From positions 1 to 7,172 of the forward strand of contig JAUXUE010000047.1 of the NCBI GenBank assembly GCA_030681075.1: a stretch of DNA of 7,172 nt, given 5' to 3'. Origin of the DNA: Candidatus Amesbacteria bacterium (GTDB lineage: Bacteria; Patescibacteriota; Microgenomatia; CAZETR01; Amesbacteraceae). A program made the position numbers and the translations under genes. Under the pieces are notes generated by a model that saw nothing but the letters and a program-made list of their open reading frames with translations, was not told where the DNA came from and did not search any database. Below, piece by piece: positions 1 to 5,985 of the stretch; the stretch's first letter is position 1; every line of letters begins with the position of its first letter.

Positions 1-759
1 GAATTGGAACCAATTGGCGCAGCCCTTGCCTATGGCCAAACCTCACAAAATGAGGAAATCGTCTTGGTCTTTGATTTTGGCGGTGGAACTCTGGATATTT
101 CTATTGTGTCCTACCCTAGTGGCAAAATATTGGGAGTGACTGGCGTGGGTATTGGCGGAGATTTGATTGACATTCATATTTTTCAAAACAAACTTCTCAA
201 ATATTTTGGCGGACAATCAAAATTTGGTTTGCATCAGACGCACTTGCCAAAATTTATTGTCAATGCTTTACAAAATTGGTATTCTCTTTCTCTACTAAAA
301 ACTCAAGACTTTCTGGTAACTTTGGAGCGCCTGACTCAACAGACTGACGATAAATTCTCGATGAAAAATCTGGAAAGCCTAGTCTTGTACAACCTCGGAT
401 TTGCGCTCTACGAGGATATTGATCGGGTCAAAAAACAATTATCACAGACTACTCAAGAAAATTTTTCATTTAATCAGCAGTCAATTCAAATAAATGAAGT
501 GCTGACTCGCCTCGATCTTCAGGAAATAATGTATCCCTTACTTGTGAGCATTGAAGAATGTATTGATGAAAGTCTAAAGGTATCAGGTATAAATGTATCA
601 AAAATCGACAAGGTAGTTATGACCGGGGGTTCGTCACTTATTCCACGGGTCAAAGAAATATTGGCAGCTAAGTTTGGAGGGGAAAAAATATCGCAGTTTG
701 ATGTCTTTGAAAGCGTAGTCACGGGACTTGGTATAAAATCATCACAACTATGGCCATAA
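1..759 (+). CDS. Hsp70-family (YegD-like) ATPase, 5' end outside window
   Basis: This is the C-terminal part of an Hsp70/actin-fold ATPase. The reading frame is open from base 1 (E-L-E-P-I-G-A-A-L-A-Y-G), matching the Hsp70 'NEPTAAALAYG' region, so the true start lies before the window. The phosphate-2 motif FDFGGGTLD is at about visible residues 24-32, followed by the G-I-G-G-D-x-x-D segment. The adenosine motif VVMTGGSSLIPRV is near residues 205-217. The protein stops about 35 residues after that motif with F-E-S-V-V-T-G-L-G, so it has no substrate-binding domain. This architecture, and the large insert between the two motifs, is what I recall for E. coli YegD-type proteins rather than DnaK. 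ATP-driven chaperone-like activity is a family inference and the client is unknown. The stop codon overlaps the start of the downstream ABC-F gene by 10 bases, implying one transcript and coupled translation. Confidence 0.88.
   Translation, partial: ELEPIGAALAYGQTSQNEEIVLVFDFGGGTLDISIVSYPSGKILGVTGVGIGGDLIDIHIFQNKLLKYFGGQSKFGLHQTHLPKFIVNALQNWYSLSLLKTQDFLVTLERLTQQTDDKFSMKNLESLVLYNLGFALYEDIDRVKKQLSQTTQENFSFNQQSIQINEVLTRLDLQEIMYPLLVSIEECIDESLKVSGINVSKIDKVVMTGGSSLIPRVKEILAAKFGGEKISQFDVFESVVTGLGIKSSQLWP
729..737 (+). promoter_or_regulatory. Possible internal extended -10 promoter before the ABC-F gene
   Basis: TGGTATAAA fits an extended -10 (TG-n-TATAAA) and lies 12 bases before the ABC-F start codon, inside the end of the Hsp70-like gene. 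The only -35-like hexamer (TTGAAA, 707-712) is 19 bases away, which is long. It could give the ABC-F gene some independent expression, but a chance match in AT-rich coding sequence is equally plausible. Confidence 0.25.
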
Positions 760-2081
760 CCTTGCAAATTACTGCCCTTTCAAAAACTTTCAATGACTTG
801 TTATTTGAAAATATAAATATAAGTCTGGCGGGGGCGGCTAAGATTGGGCTGATCGGAGATAATGGCTGTGGTAAGTCGACGCTCCTGACGATGTTAGCAT
901 CGAGCACTGAAAATATCACCTGGAGCAGAGACACCCAAATAGGCTATCTTCCTCAAGAGATAAACGACGAGATAGATAGTGTCTCAGGTGGCGAGAAAAA
1001 AATAATTAAGCTGGCCCAATTGTTTTATGGTGGATATGACGTCTTACTGCTGGACGAACCGGATAATCATCTGGATATCGAGCACCGGGAATGGTTTTCC
1101 CAAATGGTCCATGACTTTGCCGGAATTGTGATAATCATAAGTCATGACCGGAAATTCCTGCGCGAGTCGACCGATCACATCTGGCATATGGAAGACAAGA
1201 AACTCCGGTCTTATGATTATGGCTATGAAAAATTTCGGGAGATTTATGAATCCGAGAAAGAAGCCAGAATGCATCTCTGGCAAACTCAGGAAAAAGAACG
1301 TAAGAGATTGGCTGATTTTGTGACCCGGATGCGAGCCAAAGCTGGTGCTAACGATAAATTTGCTAGCCAACTAAGTAATGCTATTCACCGCTATGATAAA
1401 TATGTGGCGGAAATGATAGACAAACCAAAGCCTGATAAGGCTCTAAATTTGAATATAAAATTGTCTGATCAGTCCAAGAAAAAATCGGCCATTCATGTCA
1501 AGGATCTTTCCAAGTCCTATGATCATAAGGTTTTGGATAAGCTGAATCTCCATTTATTCTGTGGAGAAAAGATTGCCATAATGGCTCCCAATGGCTCTGG
1601 TAAATCAACCCTTCTAAATATAATGGTCGGCAAGCTCAAGCAAGATTCGGGTACGGTCCACATTGGAGCCGACCTGAGATTGGGTTTCTATAATCAGCAA
1701 CATCTGGAAGCTCTGGATGAAAATGCCACGCTTATAGAAGAAATTCAAAAGACCAAGGGTACATTTTATTATGATGCCATAGGTTACCTAAAGCGCTTTA
1801 AATTTGATGAAAACCAGATCAAGTCACCGGTAAAATTCCTAAGTGGTGGCCAGAAATCCAGACTGCAATTGGCCAAATTCTTTTCACTCAATCCTGATAT
1901 TTTGATATTGGACGAACCAACCAATCACCTAGATCTAAAGACTGTCCTGGCTCTGGAAAATTTTTTGAAGAATTATACTGGGACATTAATTTTAGTAAGC
2001 CATGATCTGGAACTAGTCCACAACACCGTCTCCAAAATCTATGATCTCAAATCCGGCCAACTCTCTCTACGAACTAGCTGA
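750..2081 (+). CDS. ABC-F family ATPase with reduced NBD1 helical subdomain
   Basis: This is a soluble protein of 443 residues with two ATP-binding domains and no membrane segment, the hallmark of ABC-F translation factors that act in the ribosomal E site. Domain 1 has Walker A GDNGCGKST (36-44), Q-loop Q69, signature VSGGE (78-82), Walker B and D-loop VLLLDEPDNHLD (98-109) and SHD (131-133). Domain 2 has APNGSGKST (279-287), LSGGQ (364-368), ILILDEPTNHLD (385-396) and SHD (417-419). A charged, probably helical linker (about 155-245) corresponds to the tRNA-contacting linker. Only nine residues separate Q69 from the domain 1 signature, where EttA-like members have dozens. I recall the same shortening in Vga/Msr-type resistance proteins, so ribosome protection is possible but unproven. 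The D-loop has Asp in place of Thr (DEPDNHLD). The ATG lies inside the Hsp70-like gene. The final codons overlap the convergent permease gene. Confidence 0.93.
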   Translation: MAITLQITALSKTFNDLLFENINISLAGAAKIGLIGDNGCGKSTLLTMLASSTENITWSRDTQIGYLPQEINDEIDSVSGGEKKIIKLAQLFYGGYDVLLLDEPDNHLDIEHREWFSQMVHDFAGIVIIISHDRKFLRESTDHIWHMEDKKLRSYDYGYEKFREIYESEKEARMHLWQTQEKERKRLADFVTRMRAKAGANDKFASQLSNAIHRYDKYVAEMIDKPKPDKALNLNIKLSDQSKKKSAIHVKDLSKSYDHKVLDKLNLHLFCGEKIAIMAPNGSGKSTLLNIMVGKLKQDSGTVHIGADLRLGFYNQQHLEALDENATLIEEIQKTKGTFYYDAIGYLKRFKFDENQIKSPVKFLSGGQKSRLQLAKFFSLNPDILILDEPTNHLDLKTVLALENFLKNYTGTLILVSHDLELVHNTVSKIYDLKSGQLSLRTS

Positions 2082-2870
2082 AGAATAATGACGGAGACCT
2101 GCTTGCCACACTTTTTCGGAAATAATCCAACTGACAAAAAGTACTACAATAAATAGTGTTATTAGCTTCGAGTCAAAAATTCCCATAAGAATTGAGGAAG
2201 GTACGTAAACCATCAATACAGCCGGAATAATCGTCAAAAGAAACAATCCCACAAAATTTGGAAATATTTTCAGAGGATATTTTCCGAATCCATACACCTC
2301 ATCTACCAAGCTCACAAGTTCATCTGCCTCGGTTGTCCAAAATGACAATGAAGCTAATGTAAAAAGCACATTATAGAGCATAATAATCCCTAACAAGACG
2401 AATAGAACAAACAAAGAAACCCCAACGAAAGATGGATTTAGGTTTCGACTGGCATATACCACAACCAGAATCGAACCAAAAAACGGTATCAAGATATCTG
2501 GTGATTGTTCGCGAAATGAAACCATAAATCGAGTGTTGATTGGAAGTTTTGAAACAAAATCAAAGGTTCCATCTCTTATCAAGGCTGGAAAGTGGTCTAT
2601 CGAACCTCTATAAAAAATCCATCCTGAATAATAGAAAAATTGTTCAACAGCAAACAGAATAAGCATCTGGTCAAACGTCCAGCCAGATACCGAAGGAACC
2701 TTACTAAAAATTAAATTAATAAAAACAATATATCCTGCCGAATACATGCCGGTAGGAAGTACAGCAGAAAAAAAGTCTAATCGATATTCCATTGCTTTGA
2801 GATAGTTGATTTTGGCGAGAATAATAAATATTCTTATATACCTAACCAGCTTAGAAACCGTAGGCTTCAT
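2067..2870 (-). CDS. ABC-2 type permease B1 (COG3694-like), last gene of the array
   Basis: This is an integral membrane subunit of about 267 residues from the ABC2_membrane_6 group, the 'B' member of a two-permease exporter. It has about six hydrophobic segments (roughly residues 31-52, 64-85, 123-139, 144-172, 201-222 and 232-249). The conserved cytoplasmic stretch I-R-D-G-T-F-D-F-V-S-K-L-P is the likely ATPase-coupling region, and the protein ends in R-H-Y-S-S-A-S-S like its paralogues B2 and B3. I chose the ATG at 2870 because GAAAGGAG ends nine bases before it; a TTG at 2879 is in frame but abuts that site. The N-terminus is about ten residues longer than in B2 and B3. The gene overlaps the end of A1 by 20 bases, indicating translational coupling. 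Its last 15 bases are antisense to the end of the ABC-F gene. The transported substrate cannot be inferred. Confidence 0.88.
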   Translation of the reverse strand: MKPTVSKLVRYIRIFIILAKINYLKAMEYRLDFFSAVLPTGMYSAGYIVFINLIFSKVPSVSGWTFDQMLILFAVEQFFYYSGWIFYRGSIDHFPALIRDGTFDFVSKLPINTRFMVSFREQSPDILIPFFGSILVVVYASRNLNPSFVGVSLFVLFVLLGIIMLYNVLFTLASLSFWTTEADELVSLVDEVYGFGKYPLKIFPNFVGLFLLTIIPAVLMVYVPSSILMGIFDSKLITLFIVVLFVSWIISEKVWQAGLRHYSSASS

Positions 2871-3645
2871 ATTTTTCAACTCCTTTCTTCCAAGTGATAT
2901 TACCTATTATTAAAAATGAAGTTAACCAGATAATCCCCACAAAAAGCGCCCGACCCATCTGACCAACAGATACCTGTTGTTGAAATATCTTTAGGGGAAA
3001 ATTAAAAAGATAGGTAAATGGTAATTGTTCTAATACACTTATAGCCAATGGTGGAAAGAAACTTAGTGGTATCCATCGCCCACCAAGTAAGCCCATCAAC
3101 TGATTTATCCCCTGGCGAATATGTGTAATTTCTGAGACATAAAAACTCCAGGTACCAACTATAAACAGTATCTGATGACTAATTAGAAAGGCAATAAATG
3201 AAAAGACAAAAAATCCTACAAAATATATCAATGAACTGGGGAGAATTACAAAACCCGGAAAGAAAATAAAGACTACAAGTGCCGCCAAAATACTCAGTGA
3301 AGAATTGGATAACTGTTGACCAACGGTATAGAAGAGAAGATATTTCCAATAATCCAAAGGCTTTAATAAGTAATTACTCAAATCTCCCGTCTTAATATCT
3401 CTATTTAACATTCTTGCTGGAGTTTGAGTATAAATAATATCAATTATTTCTACCAAAATATAATATGTGGTGATTGATGCCAACCCAAAACCGCCAATTT
3501 CAGGTTTTATTTTAAATAGGGCTGTCCATAGAAGTACAAACAGAAGAACCAACAGAGAATGTCGTATAACTCTAAAATAAATTGATGCCGGATATGCAGC
3601 AGAAACCTGAAAACCAATTTTTAGAAAACACCAATATTTCTTCAT
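2851..3645 (-). CDS. ABC-2 type permease A1 (COG4587-like)
   Basis: This is a membrane protein of 264 residues, the 'A' partner of B1. It begins MKKYWCFLKIGFQ, close to A2 (MRKYWAFCKITWQ). Hydrophobic segments lie near 28-44, 59-75, 113-168 (probably two helices), 196-213 and 234-251. The coupling region reads I-K-T-G-D-L-S-N-Y-L-L-K-P-L. The family-typical late block G-G-R-W-I-P-L-S-F-F-P followed by L-P-F-T-Y-L-F-N-F-P-L is present. A and B subunits of this family presumably form the membrane heterodimer of an exporter driven by a separate ATPase. No ATPase gene is adjacent: upstream is B2, ending 52 bases away across a hairpin element. The ATG at 3645 has no usable Shine-Dalgarno (GG touches the ATG) but has TAAAAT six bases upstream, suggesting leaderless initiation or continuation from B2. 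Confidence 0.88.
   Translation of the reverse strand: MKKYWCFLKIGFQVSAAYPASIYFRVIRHSLLVLLFVLLWTALFKIKPEIGGFGLASITTYYILVEIIDIIYTQTPARMLNRDIKTGDLSNYLLKPLDYWKYLLFYTVGQQLSNSSLSILAALVVFIFFPGFVILPSSLIYFVGFFVFSFIAFLISHQILFIVGTWSFYVSEITHIRQGINQLMGLLGGRWIPLSFFPPLAISVLEQLPFTYLFNFPLKIFQQQVSVGQMGRALFVGIIWLTSFLIIGNITWKKGVEKYEAYGF
2880..2887 (-). promoter_or_regulatory. Strong Shine-Dalgarno site for permease B1
   Basis: On the minus strand this reads GAAAGGAG, ending nine bases before the ATG at 2870. It lies inside the coding sequence of A1 and decides the start of B1 in favour of 2870 over the TTG at 2879. It is the clearest Shine-Dalgarno sequence in the array; the genes that follow a true gap lack one. 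Confidence 0.75.
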
Positions 3646-3669
3646 CCTTTGATTTTACTACGAACTGGC
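3646..3669 (-). repeat. Conserved leader, copy 1 (upstream of A1)
   Basis: The 24 bases directly before the A1 start match the 24 bases before A2 (5280-5303) at 20 positions, and all four differences are transitions. The shared part reads GCCrGTTCrTAG, then TAAAATCAArrG, then ATG. Its first half is the old end of a B gene (A-S-S-stop) and its second half contains TAAAAT. It can be read both as a duplication footprint and as a conserved start region. Confidence 0.8.
3652..3657 (-). promoter_or_regulatory. Candidate leaderless -10 hexamer for A1
   Basis: TAAAAT on the minus strand fits the TANNNT pattern and ends six bases before the ATG at 3645, so transcription would begin at or next to the start codon. 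The same hexamer and spacing recur before A2. No convincing -35 hexamer lies about 17 bases upstream, which weakens the call. Confidence 0.4.
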
Positions 3670-3672
3670 TGA
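3658..3672 (-). other. Fossil 3' end of a B permease gene (A-S-S-stop)
   Basis: On the minus strand this reads TCAGCCAGTTCGTAG, identical at 14 of 15 positions to the live end of B1 (2067-2081) and matching the end of B3 (6218-6232) through TCAGCCAGTTC. It lies outside any present gene, 25 bases beyond the current B2 stop codon. The simplest reading is that this was the original B2 terminus, displaced by the 40-base hairpin insertion. Confidence 0.75.
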
Positions 3673-3687
3673 TCCGCTGAGCGGATC
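3671..3687. repeat. Perfect hairpin 1 (7-bp stem, 3-base loop)
   Basis: gatccgc, loop tga, gcggatc: a perfect inverted repeat in the gap between B2 and A1. It is separated by only three bases from hairpin 2. Confidence 0.85.
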
Positions 3688-3690
3688 TAT

Positions 3691-3710
3691 AGCCTCGCTA
3701 AGACGAGGCT
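3691..3710. repeat. Perfect hairpin 2 (7-bp stem, 6-base loop) over the B2 stop codon
   Basis: agcctcg, loop ctaaga, cgaggct. On the minus strand the first arm encodes A-S of the B2 C-terminus, the loop carries the last Ser codon and most of the TAG stop, and the second arm follows directly. Ribosomes terminating on B2 would melt this hairpin. Confidence 0.85.
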
Positions 3711-4486
3711 GAGGAGTAGCGCTTAAGACCTTCTGTCCATAGATACCTACCAACCAAATTAAAAGTAATGGCCAACATTAACATCCATACCCAAATTAAC
3801 CAATTTGGTTTCAGAAACAGAGCTTCTGCTGGAATCACAACTATAAGTGCAATGGGGATAATGCTCGTAAATATCCTTTGTAAAAAAATTCCATATATTT
3901 CTTTAGGAAACCTACTTGCATCATAGAGTGAAGTAAAAATATTAGCAATATTGTTTAACCTGTCTGTATACAAGACAAGGGTCATTGTAGAAAAATAAAT
4001 CCCATAGATTAAAAATATAGATACAATTGTTATTCCCACAAAAAAAATTAATTGTATAATATTTGGTAAATATTCTAGTTGAGATATTCCAAGGACAATA
4101 AATCCCAGACCTCCAACAATAGACGGAAATATTGAAAATGAAAATTCACGAAACGAAACCAAGAATTGGGCGTCTAAAGGTTTTGTCAAATACATATCCA
4201 ACTTACCTTCTGAAATACTTTTTGGTAAATAATTAAAACTCTGAAACATCCAACCCCAAACAGGAAATACCAATAATCGGAAAGTTCCCAACCCAATAAT
4301 TACTTGTGCTTGATTCCAATTACCTATCATTTTGATGTTTGAGATTAATGCAGAAATAAATACAAAATCCATCAATATCCAGCCTATATCTACGATAGTC
4401 CAGGTAATGAAATTGACTCGATACTCCATCACTTTCATCCATGATAGCTGTAAACATTTATACAAAACCCTAATATATCTATTCAT
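3698..4486 (-). CDS. ABC-2 type permease B2 (COG3694-like)
   Basis: This is a membrane protein of 262 residues, the 'B' partner of A2. Its N-terminus (MNRYIRVLYKCLQLSWMKV, then M-E-Y-R-V-N-F) aligns with B1 and B3. About six hydrophobic segments are visible, including V-D-I-G-W-I-L-M-D-F, the Leu/Ile-rich region around 135-170 and W-L-I-W-V-W-M-L near the end. The coupling stretch is I-S-E-G-K-L-D-M-Y-L-T-K-P, and S-F-R-E-F-S parallels S-F-R-E-Q-S in B1. The ATG follows the A2 stop by one base, so the two are translationally coupled; no good Shine-Dalgarno is visible. The C-terminus S-S-A-S-S is encoded partly by a 40-base inserted hairpin element, yet remains identical to B1 and B3. Substrate unknown. 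Confidence 0.88.
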   Translation of the reverse strand: MNRYIRVLYKCLQLSWMKVMEYRVNFITWTIVDIGWILMDFVFISALISNIKMIGNWNQAQVIIGLGTFRLLVFPVWGWMFQSFNYLPKSISEGKLDMYLTKPLDAQFLVSFREFSFSIFPSIVGGLGFIVLGISQLEYLPNIIQLIFFVGITIVSIFLIYGIYFSTMTLVLYTDRLNNIANIFTSLYDASRFPKEIYGIFLQRIFTSIIPIALIVVIPAEALFLKPNWLIWVWMLMLAITFNLVGRYLWTEGLKRYSSASS

Positions 4487-4487
4487 A

Positions 4488-5279
4488 TTAATTACCAGTG
4501 GCGGAATATTTTAATAAAGCTCGTTTTTCTAAAAATCTGCTTAATACATAAAGTAACAAAACCCAAAGAATAGAAACCGATACATATATCAGTTGCTCAC
4601 TTATTGGTATTGGTTGAATAAGTCCTCGAATAGGCAATGTAAACCAGAAATAAAACGGAGTCATCGACGACACAATTCTAAGCCACATTGGAAAGAATTC
4701 TATTGGCAACCAGGCACCACCAAACATTCCTTCAAACATCCACTTTAGATGAATCAAGAAACTGGCCTGATCAAACCAGTATGCTGCAAGTGTAATCATA
4801 TAACTTACGAAAAATCGTTGAAAAAAAGAAGTAATCAACAAAATAATTACAAATAATAATTGTTGAAACTGTAAATGTACAGTACTCAGTAAATATCTAA
4901 CCGGAATTAATACTAAAAAAGTAGGAATTAAATATATGAGTCCTGAAATCCTCCATGTCAATTCATTGGCCATTAAATATCCCTTGAATGAAAAAGGTTT
5001 GAGTAGATTTTTACTTATCGACCCGTCTTTAATATCATCAATAACCCAATCATCAAAATGATGAGCCGTAAGTCTGGCAATACAAAGAGTCAGAAATTGA
5101 TAAGTGATCAGCCAACCTGCGGTATCAGTACTTATTCTTCCAAACTTCTGAAGCGAAATCCACAAATTCATCATATATACCATTGGTATAGCTTCGAGTA
5201 TAAACCACACAATACTCTCACCGCGATAAGCGATCGTCTGCTGCCAAGTAATCTTACAAAACGCCCAATACTTTCTCAT
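4488..5279 (-). CDS. ABC-2 type permease A2 (COG4587-like)
   Basis: This is a membrane protein of 263 residues, the 'A' partner of B2. Hydrophobic segments lie near 23-43, 57-75, 113-131, 140-168, 195-215 and 231-251. The coupling stretch reads I-K-D-G-S-I-S-K-N-L-L-K-P. The type A late block G-G-A-W-L-P-I-E-F-F-P, then T-P-F-Y-F-W-F-T-L-P-I, matches A1. The ATG at 5279 is supported by alignment with the A1 N-terminus (K-Y-W-x-F-x-K-I) and by the shared 24-base leader. Upstream lies a nuclease gene rather than the expected ATPase gene, so any cognate ATPase must be encoded elsewhere. TAAAAT six bases before the ATG suggests it may be transcribed separately from the nuclease. Confidence 0.88.
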   Translation of the reverse strand: MRKYWAFCKITWQQTIAYRGESIVWFILEAIPMVYMMNLWISLQKFGRISTDTAGWLITYQFLTLCIARLTAHHFDDWVIDDIKDGSISKNLLKPFSFKGYLMANELTWRISGLIYLIPTFLVLIPVRYLLSTVHLQFQQLLFVIILLITSFFQRFFVSYMITLAAYWFDQASFLIHLKWMFEGMFGGAWLPIEFFPMWLRIVSSMTPFYFWFTLPIRGLIQPIPISEQLIYVSVSILWVLLLYVLSRFLEKRALLKYSATGN

Positions 5280-5303
5280 CTCTTGATTTTACTATGAACC
5301 GGC
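5280..5303 (-). repeat. Conserved leader, copy 2 (upstream of A2), with fossil gene end
   Basis: This is the second copy of the 24-base leader found before A1 (20 of 24 identical). Read as codons, its 5' part and the three bases before it give P-A-G-S-stop, a diverged form of the S-A-S-S-stop ending of B genes. It begins 10 bases after the nuclease stop codon, so a B gene probably once ended directly before A2. Confidence 0.7.
5286..5291 (-). promoter_or_regulatory. Candidate leaderless -10 hexamer for A2
   Basis: TAAAAT on the minus strand, six bases before the A2 ATG, at the same position as before A1. A T-run after the nuclease stop lies upstream, but no good -35 is seen. Confidence 0.4.
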
Positions 5304-5313
5304 AGGGAAAAAA

Positions 5314-5934
5314 CTACTTACAAAATTTTGCCTTGGTAAAACCGGCTGCTTGGGCTTCTGATTCAGAACAGAAATACCGTTCACCTTTAAATTTTTCGAT
5401 AATCGTCTTATTGTAATATGGGCAATCGGGTCTCAAATAAACCCATGCGTATTTATCTCGGTCATAATTACCTTTAATAACACATTTGGGATCCGGTGGA
5501 TCCGGCTGATAACATTCGGCGCCATATATTCCCAACTTATTCGCTCTGGCAAATTGATTGGCCTCTCTTAACGCTTGGGACTCTGACTGACCAGCACGGT
5601 CATAGTGCCCAAAGCCTTCCCTGATCATTATTTCATTGACCAATTTCCCATCAACATAAACCAAAGCCACTACCCGACGAAAATGGTCGACAATTGGTTC
5701 ACGCAAAACAATCTTTTTACCTAAGATTAACTCAGATAATCTCCTGGTAGCTTCGGAACCATAACAATTCAGAGGTTCGGGAGCATCCAAGCCATAAAGC
5801 CTAATCAATTGACCATTGCCAATCGTGAAAGTATCCCCGTCCTTAATATCTTTGACATTTTCACCAACAAAATACGGCAAACTCAATGTCGCTGCCGCAA
5901 CCACTCCAACGACCAACTTTTTTAATCCAGTCAT
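5314..5934 (-). CDS. Secreted thermonuclease-fold (SNase) nuclease with Cys-rich C-terminal domain
   Basis: This 206-residue protein probably cleaves DNA or RNA outside the cell membrane. Residues about 5-23 are a basic then hydrophobic stretch consistent with a signal peptide or membrane anchor. The SNase domain follows: D-G-D-T (32-35), R-L-Y-G-L-D-A-P-E (45-53), G-S-E-A (59-62) and V-Y-V-D-G-K-L-V-N-E (92-101). By family knowledge the catalytic Arg, Ca2+-binding Asp and catalytic Glu correspond to R45, D34/D50 and E53, and the second Arg to R87; the usual Gly before it is Arg (F-R-R). The C-terminal part (about 141-206) has C151, C171, C189 and C205 with G-E-R-Y-F-C-S-E-S-E-A, a tail I recall from other bacterial SNase proteins; these Cys may bind metal or form disulfides. 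A short P-D-P-P-D-P linker joins the domains. TATAAT lies seven bases before the ATG. It sits within the permease array. Confidence 0.9.
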   Translation of the reverse strand: MTGLKKLVVGVVAAATLSLPYFVGENVKDIKDGDTFTIGNGQLIRLYGLDAPEPLNCYGSEATRRLSELILGKKIVLREPIVDHFRRVVALVYVDGKLVNEIMIREGFGHYDRAGQSESQALREANQFARANKLGIYGAECYQPDPPDPKCVIKGNYDRDKYAWVYLRPDCPYYNKTIIEKFKGERYFCSESEAQAAGFTKAKFCK

Positions 5935-5941
5935 TCATATA

Positions 5942-5947
5942 ATTATA
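5942..5947 (-). promoter_or_regulatory. -10 box of the nuclease gene, probably leaderless
   Basis: This is a perfect TATAAT on the minus strand, ending seven bases before the ATG at 5934, so the transcript should begin at or very near the start codon. No Shine-Dalgarno sequence is present. The core GCTATAATTA closely resembles GCTATACTTA before the DUF5678-like gene. The -35 region is weak. Confidence 0.55.
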
Positions 5948-5985
5948 GCGGATCATTTCCGATGTATGGAACACTCAACATATTT

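Larger units (their letters stand above)
3667..3712. mobile_element. 40-bp double-hairpin insertion with 6-bp direct repeats
   Basis: Direct repeats ggctga (3667-3672 and 3707-3712) enclose two adjacent perfect hairpins. The homologous uninterrupted sequence gaactggctgaggagtag exists at 6222-6239 in B3; here it is split by exactly 40 bases. The inserted DNA provides B2 with its present last codons (TCG TCT TAG). No transposase is encoded, so if mobile it depends on help in trans, like REP-type or MITE-like palindromes. There is no T-run after either hairpin, so it is not a standard intrinsic terminator. It may still act on the mRNA by stabilising or processing it between pairs 2 and 1. Confidence 0.65.

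Noticed and set aside
1044..1370. 108-residue open frame on the minus strand inside the ABC-F gene
   Set aside because: It lies fully antisense to well-conserved ATPase motifs, resembles no family I know and has no start signals; a shadow frame.
2871..2879. TTG start at 2879 for permease B1
   Set aside because: It would place the Shine-Dalgarno directly against the start codon; the ATG at 2870 has ideal spacing.
3667..3712. Intrinsic (Rho-independent) terminator between B2 and A1
   Set aside because: Both hairpins are stable enough, but no T-run follows either of them on either strand.
5490..5510. ggatccgg occurring twice in the nuclease gene
   Set aside because: It encodes the P-D-P-P-D-P linker; a low-complexity coding repeat rather than a regulatory or mobile repeat.
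5947..5954. AGCGGATC before the nuclease, also found in hairpin 1 (3680-3687)
   Set aside because: An eight-base match is expected by chance fairly often in 7 kb, and no palindrome surrounds this copy.
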